Assembly (NCBI GenBank): GCA_905214495.1
Contig: CAJMLW010000014.1
Span: forward strand, 1-42,375
DNA length: 42,375 nt
Source of the DNA: an uncultured bacterium
GTDB lineage: Bacteria > Bacillota > Negativicutes > Veillonellales > Veillonellaceae
Direction: 5' to 3'
Made by a program: the position numbers and the translations under genes. This document shows, in pieces, positions 1 through 6,912 of this stretch. The notes below the pieces were generated by a model that saw nothing but the letters and a program-made list of their open reading frames with translations, was not told the DNA's origin and did no database searches. Numbering within the stretch: the first letter of the stretch is position 1; each line of letters opens with the position of its first letter.

Positions 1-176
1 AATTGTGGATCGCTCGTATCAACGCAGCGGCTCGCATCAACGGTACAACTTACAGCCGTTTCATCGCTGGTTTAGCTAAAGCAGGCGTTGAAGTTAACCG
101 TAAAATGTTGGCTGACTTGGCAGTTAACGATGCAGCAGCATTCGCTAAACTTGTTGAAGTAGCTAAAAACGCTTAA
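1..176 (+). CDS. rplT: 50S ribosomal protein L20, C-terminal part (cut by window start)
   Basis: The reading frame starting at base 3 is open from the window edge and gives 57 residues before TAA at 174-176. It contains LWIARINAAAR, the segment TYSRFIAGL and the ending FAKLVEVAK, which match the C-terminal half of ribosomal protein L20. L20 binds 23S rRNA, is needed for early assembly of the large subunit, and in many bacteria represses its own infC-rpmI-rplT operon. The upstream part of the gene lies outside the window. A strong terminator follows 20 bases after the stop, so rplT is the last gene of its transcript. Confidence 0.93.
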   Translation, partial: LWIARINAAARINGTTYSRFIAGLAKAGVEVNRKMLADLAVNDAAAFAKLVEVAKNA

Positions 177-195
177 TAGCATACCATAACGAATT

Positions 196-225
196 AAGGA
201 CTCTCTTTGGAGGGTCCTTTTTTGT
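196..225 (+). terminator. Intrinsic terminator after rplT
   Basis: AGGACTCTC pairs with GAGGGTCCT around a TTTG loop and is followed directly by a run of six T. It ends the ribosomal protein transcript. Confidence 0.85.
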
Positions 226-346
226 ATGGTGAAAGCCTCCTCTAGTACGATGGTACAGAAACAATTAAAAGGAGATTTACTAGTTCATGGCGAAATACTC
301 AGTATAGATATTTCGTTAACAAATCTCAGATAGAGGAGGGATTAGT

Positions 347-988
347 ATGAACGTATTAAAGAAAGCTTTAGTTTTAGGGGCCGTAGGTGCTATGTTAGCC
401 GTACCAGGCTATGCAAAGGTTGTAACTGGTAGCCAATCAGATGCCAATTTAGATTTAAAATATCCTTTGGTATATACTGATTCTGCTTATGCTCAACAAG
501 CTATTAATACAGATATCGCAAACTATGTGCTAGAAGCAAAGGATATGTATTACAACCAACATATTTATAAGGTGGCTCAAAATTATAAGGTAACCTATGA
601 AGATAGCCAAGTCGTTTCCATTCTATTGACGACCTATCATTACTATGCCGGTGCCGTTCATGGTATGACTAATACCAGAGGACTTGTATATAATAAAATA
701 ACAGGTCAACGTATTCCTCTATACAATTATGTAAAAATCGCTAATGCAGAACAGCTGGACAGAGGATTACGATCTTATGTATTAGATTACTACACAGGTT
801 CTCATACAAAGAGCCGTATTCCTCAAGGTTGGAGTGTAAAATATGTAACCGATAACTACTGCTTACGCGGTAAGGGGAACATTGATTTAGTTTACCAACC
901 ATATGAATTGGGACCTTATTCTAATGGAACTACTTATATCGGTTTCACACCGCAATCTATTGAATACTTTAATCGCATGAACTCGTAA
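347..988 (+). CDS. Exported RsiV/DUF3298-like protein
   Basis: This 213-residue protein has an N-terminal signal peptide (MNVLKKALVLGAVGAMLAVPGYA, cleavage likely after GYA near residue 23) and is probably periplasmic. The middle, with YYAGAVHGMTNTRGLVYN and a following KITGQRIPLYNYV stretch, resembles the DUF3298/RsiV-like C-terminal domain found in anti-sigma factors and PdaC-type deacetylases, where the pattern is Y-x-G-G-A-H-G followed by a repeat of conserved hydrophobic and Gly residues. No anti-sigma transmembrane helix or deacetylase domain is present, so it is the domain alone. The start is fixed by AGAGGAGGG eight or so bases upstream. The next gene begins 16 bases after its stop, so the two are likely co-transcribed. 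The family link rests on motif memory only. Confidence 0.7.
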   Translation: MNVLKKALVLGAVGAMLAVPGYAKVVTGSQSDANLDLKYPLVYTDSAYAQQAINTDIANYVLEAKDMYYNQHIYKVAQNYKVTYEDSQVVSILLTTYHYYAGAVHGMTNTRGLVYNKITGQRIPLYNYVKIANAEQLDRGLRSYVLDYYTGSHTKSRIPQGWSVKYVTDNYCLRGKGNIDLVYQPYELGPYSNGTTYIGFTPQSIEYFNRMNS

Positions 989-1004
989 TAAAGGTGGCGT
1001 TATA

Positions 1005-1550
1005 TTGTATGTAACATTATTAATGATACCCATTGGGCTGTTCTTACTGGTGATTAGCCTTCGGTATATGGTGAAGATTTTTACTATCTCGGCCATACAT
1101 GATATGCCCTATAGAACGGATAAAGGTGTCTTTACCATTGAAACCTCTGGTCGCTACGACGTATGGCTTAATGGTAATCGGTTTAAAAAAGCTCCGTTAG
1201 GGCTGTTTGGACTACAGCTTATTAACTGTGAAACGGAAAAGGAAGTCCCATTAAGAGCTAACTTGATACCTGTTAGTGTGGCTAAAGTAATCGACGTACG
1301 ACTCGAGCTCTATACATTTTATGCTAAGCCGGGGACATATCAGATCGTATTTAACGATAACCCTAGTCCGATGGCTAAGATATTTGGCACTATTAGTCGA
1401 TTTTTGATTAGTGGTAAAGATGATTATAGCTCCTATTCCATCAGAATCTATCCTCATCAATCTATGATCTATTCGTTCCTTAGTATATGGGGATTTATAT
1501 TTGGCGTTATCGCCGTGATGTGGGGGATAGCGGGACTAGTTATACATTAA
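1005..1550 (+). CDS. Membrane-anchored protein of unknown function, TTG start
   Basis: This 181-residue protein is not recognised. Hydrophobic segments at about residues 2-28 and 150-178 flank a polar, beta-rich middle of about 120 residues, so it should be a two-pass membrane protein with a globular domain on one side. The start is a TTG: AAGGTGG lies seven bases upstream and no in-frame ATG fits, since the ATG at 1009 is followed at once by a stop in its frame. It sits 16 bases after the RsiV-like gene and is followed by a strong terminator, so the two genes form a small operon. Confidence 0.65.
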   Translation: MYVTLLMIPIGLFLLVISLRYMVKIFTISAIHDMPYRTDKGVFTIETSGRYDVWLNGNRFKKAPLGLFGLQLINCETEKEVPLRANLIPVSVAKVIDVRLELYTFYAKPGTYQIVFNDNPSPMAKIFGTISRFLISGKDDYSSYSIRIYPHQSMIYSFLSIWGFIFGVIAVMWGIAGLVIH

Positions 1551-1553
1551 AAT

Positions 1554-1601
1554 GCGCCTAACGCGTAAGCACTGTGAATGCTTTTATACGTTAGGCGTTT
1601 T
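1554..1601 (+). terminator. Intrinsic terminator
   Basis: CGCCTAACG pairs with CGTTAGGCG and is followed by a T-rich tail (TTTTAT). It closes the 347-1550 operon. Confidence 0.8.
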
Positions 1602-1610
1602 ATCTAAATT

Positions 1611-1651
1611 AAAACATAAAAGCCTATAGCACGAAAATCGTACTATAGGCT
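1611..1651 (-). terminator. Intrinsic terminator of the Asn/Cys-rich gene
   Basis: AGCCTATAG and CTATAGGCT form the stem (bases 1621-1651). Read on the minus strand the hairpin is followed by TTTTATGTTTT, so it terminates the leftward gene at 1670-1897. Confidence 0.75.
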
Positions 1652-1669
1652 TCTGTCATGTCTAATATC

Positions 1670-1897
1670 TTATCTTCTGTATCCGCCGCATCCTCTAGTA
1701 TTAGAGTTTGGACCGCAATAGTTTTGGTTGTTATTGTTACATGGTGCATAGTTAGCATTGTTATTGCAGTTGTATTGTGTGTTAGTATTGCAATTGTACT
1801 GAGAATTATTGCATACATAATCATAAGCAAATCCTGTGGACACTACAGCAGTCACGGCTAAAGCAGTCATGATGAGTATACGTTTAGTAAATTTCAT
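1670..1897 (-). CDS. Small secreted Asn/Cys-rich protein
   Basis: The 75-residue product starts at the ATG at 1897. AGGAGGTGATT lies just upstream, and an upstream in-frame GTG overlaps that ribosome site and is rejected. Residues 1-24 (MKFTKRILIMTALAVTAVVSTGFA) are a clear signal peptide. The mature 50 residues are almost entirely Asn, Cys, Gln, Tyr and Gly, with two near-repeats SQYNCNTN and TQYNCNNN and then YAPCNNN and NYCGPN, ending CGGYRR. There are six Cys in the mature part, enough for three disulfides. No family is recognised. It could be a surface-exposed cystine-stabilised peptide, a metal-binding peptide or an adhesive peptide. It is transcribed alone and leftward, away from its neighbour at 2011. 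Confidence 0.7.
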   Translation of the reverse strand: MKFTKRILIMTALAVTAVVSTGFAYDYVCNNSQYNCNTNTQYNCNNNANYAPCNNNNQNYCGPNSNTRGCGGYRR

Positions 1898-2010
1898 AGT
1901 AATCACCTCCTAGTTTTTATACTTATATTATACTACTATAAGTCAAACGAAATATGATATTCTATACATATATACTATTTGAGAGAATTTATGTGAAAGG
2001 AAGAGTTTGT

Positions 2011-3348
2011 ATGATGAAACGTATATTGATGGCTACACTCTGTTTAAGTTGTGTTACATTGGGTGGTCATGCTATTGATATTAATATACCTGGCGCAGAT
2101 CCAACTGTATCAAAGGATGCGTATCAGAATTATCGCAAGACTGATGCGGATGCGCAACAAATGGAACGGGATGTTGAAAAGGATATAAAAACATATATGC
2201 CCAAACAAGTGGTAGGTAATGGCGAATTTGATTTAAATGATATCATTTATTCAAATCGTGAGTTGAACCATGCATTAGATTTTTCTTCATCAATATTTAT
2301 TTTGAAAGAGGATGGAGCCAATGTAAAATTCACCATGCCTTATTCGAGTCGATATGGGAATACTGAGAAGATTGCAGATGGTACACCTGCTTTCAGAAAT
2401 GCAATGATTATGAGCCCCAACGGTATGATGGCTTATGAATTACGTCATCAACCAACAGGCAATAATTGGGAGGATAGTAAGATTCCTTATAGCAAATTGA
2501 CTGTTGATGATATGAAAGCTATCGCAGAGAAAACAGCTGGCGTATTTCGTGGTGATGATCATTCATTATATGCTGGTAAATTTACGTATCCTACGGTTGA
2601 AAAAGCAACATGGGATGTAACGTATGCTAAGGATGCACCAATGGTAGGAAGTCTTAATTTTACGATGAAGAATACACCGACGATTTCGTACCATGTGGGT
2701 TATAATTTTATGCCTAGAAAACAGTTTAGTGTATTAAAATCACAGGGAATTGATAAGGCTCAAGATATGATAATGTCACCGTTGGTAAACTATGTATTAC
2801 CATCCATTGAACCAGCGAAGGATATACTTTCAAAAAGCAAAGCTTTGAAAATTAATGATTTTACATTCTTAACGCTAAAAACAAGTAAAATGATGCGGGA
2901 GGATAAAAATAATTCGTATATGTATGTCTACGATAGCGATCAGTATAGAGAAGGTATTATGGTGATGCCGGTTGAGGCGGAAGATATACAACATCCAGAG
3001 AAGATTTTCCCGAAAGCCGTACGCAGTATTATTTTAACTGACAAGTATTCGATGCACCAACCAATCCAATTTGCTACCGTATGGAATGATGCTATGCCAT
3101 CCGTATATATGCAAATTAAGCGTCCTAAAACAACGATATATATGTTAATATCCCATGATAAACAATACGTATACAATCACTTTATTATGACCTATAATAC
3201 TAGCTCTTTGATCGAAAAAGATTTGCGAGATATTGTGCAATATGTAGATACTAATAATGATAAGGACTACTATAACACATTCCAAGGTGGGCTTGGGGCT
3301 AAGATGCCAAACGATATGGCGACGGTTGATATTAAGAATACGAAATAA
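2011..3348 (+). CDS. Secreted NIPGAD-family protein, copy 1
   Basis: Unrecognised exported protein of about 445 residues, one of three long paralogues here (others at 14253-15599 and 25162-26526). The start is the ATG at 2011 or the next codon at 2014; GGAAGAG is 5 or 8 bases upstream. The signal peptide (MMKRILMATLCLSCVTLGGHA) is followed at once by AIDINIPGADPTVSKDAYQNY, the family hallmark. Other landmarks shared with the third copy are ELNHALDFSSSIFILKEDGA, WDVTYAK, NYVLPSIEPAKDI, VWNDAMPSVYMQIK and DLRDIVQYVD. It has no lipobox and no later membrane segment, so it is probably periplasmic or released. It is monocistronic, with a terminator at 3424-3467. No function can be assigned. Confidence 0.75.
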   Translation: MMKRILMATLCLSCVTLGGHAIDINIPGADPTVSKDAYQNYRKTDADAQQMERDVEKDIKTYMPKQVVGNGEFDLNDIIYSNRELNHALDFSSSIFILKEDGANVKFTMPYSSRYGNTEKIADGTPAFRNAMIMSPNGMMAYELRHQPTGNNWEDSKIPYSKLTVDDMKAIAEKTAGVFRGDDHSLYAGKFTYPTVEKATWDVTYAKDAPMVGSLNFTMKNTPTISYHVGYNFMPRKQFSVLKSQGIDKAQDMIMSPLVNYVLPSIEPAKDILSKSKALKINDFTFLTLKTSKMMREDKNNSYMYVYDSDQYREGIMVMPVEAEDIQHPEKIFPKAVRSIILTDKYSMHQPIQFATVWNDAMPSVYMQIKRPKTTIYMLISHDKQYVYNHFIMTYNTSSLIEKDLRDIVQYVDTNNDKDYYNTFQGGLGAKMPNDMATVDIKNTK

Positions 3349-3423
3349 TAGACAATGTAAGGAAAGCTAAAAATACCTTGTGAAGTAACTCGCACCATAG
3401 GTTGGCTTTTTCATGTAACTATA

Positions 3424-3467
3424 GGCTCTCTGTTGCAAGCTATATGCCTTGCGATAGAGGGCTTTTT
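3424..3467 (+). terminator. Intrinsic terminator
   Basis: GCTCTCTGTTGCAAG pairs imperfectly with CTTGCGATAGAGGGC and is followed by TTTTTGTG. A weaker hairpin with AAAGC and GCTTTTT arms lies just before it (about 3362-3413). Confidence 0.7.
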
Positions 3468-3594
3468 GTGTGTGGTGAAAGTTAAAAAAGAGCTCTATTT
3501 TTTGGAAAATATCTTTATTTCTTATGCTAAAAGGCGTATACTATAGATAATAATATAGAACATATATTTGTATTTAAAGAGAGGAGGAAGATGT

Positions 3595-4434
3595 ATGAGT
3601 GATGATGTAAAAATGTTTGAAGGTAGTCAAATTCGTTCTGTGTGGGATAATGAAAGGGAAGAGTGGTATTTTAGTATAGTGGATGTTGTGGGAGTTTTAT
3701 CTGAAAGTAAAAATCCAACTGATTACTTAAGAAAAATGAAGAAGAGGGACGAAATATTAGCATCCTACCTTGGGACAAATTGTCCCAAGGTAGGAATGGT
3801 ATCGACGAATGGTAAGATTCGAAAAGTATTAGCAGGAAACTTAAAGGATATTTTCCGTATTATACAATCCATTCCTTCGCCTAAGGCAGAACCTTTTAAA
3901 ATGTGGTTAGCAGAGGTTGGTAAAGAACGTATTGATGAAATCATTGATCCGGAACTCACGATTGATAGAGCTTTAGAATCATATGCGCGTAAGGGCTATA
4001 GCCGAGAATGGATTAACCAACGATTACAGGCTATTCAAGTGCGTAAAGAACTTACAGATACATGGCAAGATCATGGTGTTAAAGCTGGTAATGAATATGC
4101 TATCTTAACGAATGAAATCTCTAAAGCTTGGTCTGGAATGACGACTAGAGAATATAAGGACTTTAAGGGTCTAAAAAAAGAAAATCTACGAGATAATATG
4201 TCTACTACAGAACTTATCTTAAATATGTTAGCCGAAACGGCTACAAAGGATATTGCGGAGGCAACTAATCCTCAAGGATTAGACGAGAATAAACAGGTTG
4301 CTCAAGATGGTGGTTCTATTGCGGGTGATGCACGTAAATCTATTGAAGCTAGAACTGGTAAACCTGTTATTACATCTAAAAATGCTATTGATTTAGGACG
4401 ACTAATTAGTGATGTGGTGAAACATGATAGATGA
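3595..4434 (+). CDS. Bro-N domain protein (phage antirepressor / DinD-like)
   Basis: This 279-residue protein starts at the ATG at 3595 behind GAGGAGGAAG. Residues about 5-110 match the Bro-N fold of baculovirus BRO, phage antirepressors and DinD: IRSVWDNEREEWYFSIVDVV, then YLRKMKKRD, LGTNCPKV, TNGKIRKVLAGN and IFRIIQSIPSPKAEPFKMWL. The remainder (RALESYARKGYSREWINQRL, WSGMTTREYKDFKGLKKENL, NMSTTELILNMLAE) is the helical C-terminal part typical of the longer bacterial DinD-like members. Bro-N domains bind DNA; in this chromosomal setting the role is unknown. No phage genes lie nearby, so it is not a prophage gene here. It overlaps the next gene by 11 bases. The codons for LGTNCPKVG form a perfect 29-base palindrome (see findings). 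Confidence 0.85.
   Translation: MSDDVKMFEGSQIRSVWDNEREEWYFSIVDVVGVLSESKNPTDYLRKMKKRDEILASYLGTNCPKVGMVSTNGKIRKVLAGNLKDIFRIIQSIPSPKAEPFKMWLAEVGKERIDEIIDPELTIDRALESYARKGYSREWINQRLQAIQVRKELTDTWQDHGVKAGNEYAILTNEISKAWSGMTTREYKDFKGLKKENLRDNMSTTELILNMLAETATKDIAEATNPQGLDENKQVAQDGGSIAGDARKSIEARTGKPVITSKNAIDLGRLISDVVKHDR
3766..3794. repeat. Perfect inverted repeat inside the Bro-N gene
   Basis: CTACCTTGGGACAA, one central A, then TTGTCCCAAGGTAG: 14-base perfect arms with a single-base centre. It covers the codons for the conserved LGTNCPKVG segment of the Bro-N domain. Confidence 0.95.
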
Positions 4435-4798
4435 ACGACATGAACGGATGAAACGAAAGCGTAATTGTAGAGTACATTTTGATGAAGATTCTTTTCAGAT
4501 ATCTGATTGTACAGTAGCACTAGTACACGACATACCTGATGTAATACATGAGAATCAGGAGTTTGATTTTTATGTTGAGTCTACCTATGATGTATATCTG
4601 CTTCGCATCATACATAGTCATGATTGTGTTGTAAGTATTTATCCTGCAAAAGTGGATGGCATTATATATATCGTAAGTTCTATACCTGTGTCTAAAGATA
4701 GTATCAAAGAGACTATTCAAAAGATTTTACATGCGTTGGAGAAATATGGTTTTCCGAAATTGAAGAATCCGAAAAGTAGTATTACATTTAATATATAG
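4424..4798 (+). CDS. Small hypothetical protein coupled to the Bro-N gene
   Basis: The 124-residue product is not recognised. It begins 11 bases before the Bro-N stop, so translation is probably coupled. The N-terminus is basic and charged (MIDERHERMKRKRN), followed by alternating hydrophobic beta-type stretches (VYLLRIIHSHDCVVSIYPA, GIIYIVSSIPV) and a C-terminal amphipathic helix (SIKETIQKILHALEKYG). There is no signal peptide or membrane segment, so it should be cytoplasmic. Its overlap with the Bro-N gene suggests a partner. A terminator follows at 4824. Confidence 0.6.
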   Translation: MIDERHERMKRKRNCRVHFDEDSFQISDCTVALVHDIPDVIHENQEFDFYVESTYDVYLLRIIHSHDCVVSIYPAKVDGIIYIVSSIPVSKDSIKETIQKILHALEKYGFPKLKNPKSSITFNI

Positions 4799-4823
4799 TG
4801 ATAGAGTGAATTGTAAAGAAAAT

Positions 4824-4873
4824 TAATACCACATCATATAGGAATTTTTTGTCCCGTATGATGTGGTATTTTG
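4824..4873 (+). terminator. Intrinsic terminator
   Basis: AATACCACATCATA pairs with TATGATGTGGTATT and is followed by TTGTAT. It separates the Bro-N pair from the restriction-modification genes. Bases 4874-5019 are AT-rich and hold only the promoter region of the next gene. Confidence 0.75.
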
Positions 4874-5019
4874 TATATAATATATATGTCACTTTATATT
4901 ATTGGGTATTATTACGAATTTAGTGTGTTATTATTCTATAAAGCAAAGCGTACTTTAAAATTTGGATGAATAATTATATAATAATTACAAATGTAACATT
5001 AATTTGAAATGAGGCTTAT

Positions 5020-6912
5020 ATGCAATTATTAACAGTGGATATTAGCGAAGAAGGGATTGCTAATGATTCTGGAACGCTGTTGACAATTTTACTAAAAGAT
5101 CGGACTACAAATAAAAATATTGTATGGGCTTCTCCCTCTTACGAAGGTATGGGGAAGCCTTTTTGTGCTGACCAGCCTATTAAAAAAAATCTAATTATAG
5201 GTCCTTATGAGTCCATTATTCAACCACGTGTTGAAAAGAATAAACGAAATCAAGAGATACGTACACGTAAACGCGGTGAAGTATTTACTCCACCTTGGCT
5301 TGTTGATAAGCAGGTTTCTATTGTAATGAATGAAATCGGGGATATTTCTTTTGAAAGCTTCCTTGCTTTACGTTGGTTAGAGCTTGCTTGTGGTGAGGCT
5401 CCATATATTGTAACTCGTTATGATTCTATTACTGGAGATATTATTCCTGTTGAACATCGTGTTGGTTTTTTAGACCGGAAATTGCAAAGAATATCGGAAC
5501 AATCAAATACGGAGAAAGAGTTTATTAAATGGTCTAAAATAGCTTATGAATCAAGTTATGGTTATGAATTACAAGGTGATTCATTACTATTGGCTCGTGA
5601 AAACTTATTACTATCATTCTGTGAACACTATAATCATAAATTTGGTAAATTACCGACTATGAAGGTAATCAAACAAATAGCAACTATTATCTCTTATAAT
5701 ATATTCCAAATGAATGGGTTAACTAATCAGACCCCATATTCAGATGATTCAAAGGATAATATTCAACTTAATCTATTTGATGAAGTAAATAATCAAGAGC
5801 AGCAAGGAGATATGTTTACGCTTGTCAAAGTTTGGAAAAATAAAATGTTAGTATCTATGGATTCAATTTCTAAGGGAGATGAAATGATGAAGTTTGATGT
5901 AGTAATTGGGAATCCTCCATATCAAAATGAAGGTATAGGTCTAAATGCTAGAGATGAACCTATATATCATAAATTTATTGATGCTGCAAGAAGTATTGGA
6001 AATAAAACCGTACTTATTACACCTGCTAGATTTTTATTTAATGCAGGTCAGACACCGAAGCGTTGGAATGAGTCTATTCTAAATGATGAGCATGTAAAAG
6101 TTGTTTATTATGAGCAAAAATCGGATAAAGTTTTTCCTAATACTGATATTAAAGGAGGCGTAGCAGTAACTTATTTTGATGAAAATCTTAAATTTAAAAA
6201 AATTGGTACATTTACTCCTTTTATAGAATTAAACTCTATTTTAGGAAAAGTGTTAAATGAATCATTTAGACCATTCAATCAATTACTTTATGGTAAAAGT
6301 ACATATAGATTTATAAAGAATTTGTACTCTATGTATTCAGAGCTAAAAGGAAGAGTAAGTCCATCAGAAGAACGTTCTATTTCATCCAATATATTTGAAA
6401 AACTACCTGAATTATTTTTTGATTCTCCAGATTATGAACATAATGTAGGAATATATGGTCGAGAAAATAATAAGCGTGTAATAAAGTGGGTTAGCCGTAA
6501 AATTATAGATGATCATCCTAATCTAGAAAAGTATAAAGTTCTTCTACCAGCATCTAATGGTAGTGGTGCAATTGGTGAAGTTCTTTCTACTCCCCTTGTC
6601 GGGGAACCCCTTGTCGGGTATACACAAACTTTTATTTCGTTTGGTGCATTTGATAATAAAAAAGAAGCTGAATACTTATTAAAATATATAAAAACAAAAT
6701 TTTTGAGAACGATGTTAGGTACTATGAAAGTTACTCAACATAATCAATCTAAAGAAGTCTGGAAAAATGTTCCAATTCAAGATTTTACACCTAGTTCAGA
6801 TATTGATTGGTCTCAGACCATTGAAAACATAGATCGACAATTGTATAAAAAATATAATCTTTCACAAGATGAAATAGATTTTATTGAATCCAAAGTGAGG
6901 GCTATGGACTAA
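5020..6912 (+). CDS. Eco57I-like N6-adenine DNA methyltransferase
   Basis: This 630-residue protein carries the motifs of an Eco57I-type (gamma-class) DNA methyltransferase. RGEVFTPPWLVDKQV near residue 90 corresponds to motif X, LELACGEAP near 120-128 to the SAM-binding motif I region, and FDVVIGNPPYQ with NPPY at residues 298-301 to catalytic motif IV for N6-adenine methylation. The C-terminal 300 residues should include the target recognition region (STPLVGEPLVGYTQTF, then LKYIKTKFLRTMLG and WKNVPIQDFTP). No nuclease domain is seen. Its stop shares one base with the start of the GIY-YIG/helicase gene (TAATG), so the two are co-translated as modification and restriction components. The start is supported by ATGAGGCTT upstream. 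Confidence 0.9.
   Translation: MQLLTVDISEEGIANDSGTLLTILLKDRTTNKNIVWASPSYEGMGKPFCADQPIKKNLIIGPYESIIQPRVEKNKRNQEIRTRKRGEVFTPPWLVDKQVSIVMNEIGDISFESFLALRWLELACGEAPYIVTRYDSITGDIIPVEHRVGFLDRKLQRISEQSNTEKEFIKWSKIAYESSYGYELQGDSLLLARENLLLSFCEHYNHKFGKLPTMKVIKQIATIISYNIFQMNGLTNQTPYSDDSKDNIQLNLFDEVNNQEQQGDMFTLVKVWKNKMLVSMDSISKGDEMMKFDVVIGNPPYQNEGIGLNARDEPIYHKFIDAARSIGNKTVLITPARFLFNAGQTPKRWNESILNDEHVKVVYYEQKSDKVFPNTDIKGGVAVTYFDENLKFKKIGTFTPFIELNSILGKVLNESFRPFNQLLYGKSTYRFIKNLYSMYSELKGRVSPSEERSISSNIFEKLPELFFDSPDYEHNVGIYGRENNKRVIKWVSRKIIDDHPNLEKYKVLLPASNGSGAIGEVLSTPLVGEPLVGYTQTFISFGAFDNKKEAEYLLKYIKTKFLRTMLGTMKVTQHNQSKEVWKNVPIQDFTPSSDIDWSQTIENIDRQLYKKYNLSQDEIDFIESKVRAMD

Noticed and set aside
283..307. Six-codon ORF (MAKYSV) behind AAAAGGAG upstream of the RsiV-like gene, as a leader peptide
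   Set aside because: Spacing from the ribosome-like site is poor and no attenuator pairing follows; the region forms only a small CGAAATA/TATTTCG hairpin.
1658..1861. Rightward open frame across the Asn/Cys-rich gene
   Set aside because: It is the antisense shadow of a gene with a good signal peptide, ribosome site and terminator, and it has no ribosome site itself.
6583..6621. Tandem 12-base repeat CCCCTTGTCGGG (15-base period) in the methylase gene, possible phase-variable site
   Set aside because: Only two units, in frame, and the encoded PLVGE-PLVGY looks like a normal conserved segment of this methylase family rather than an expansion.
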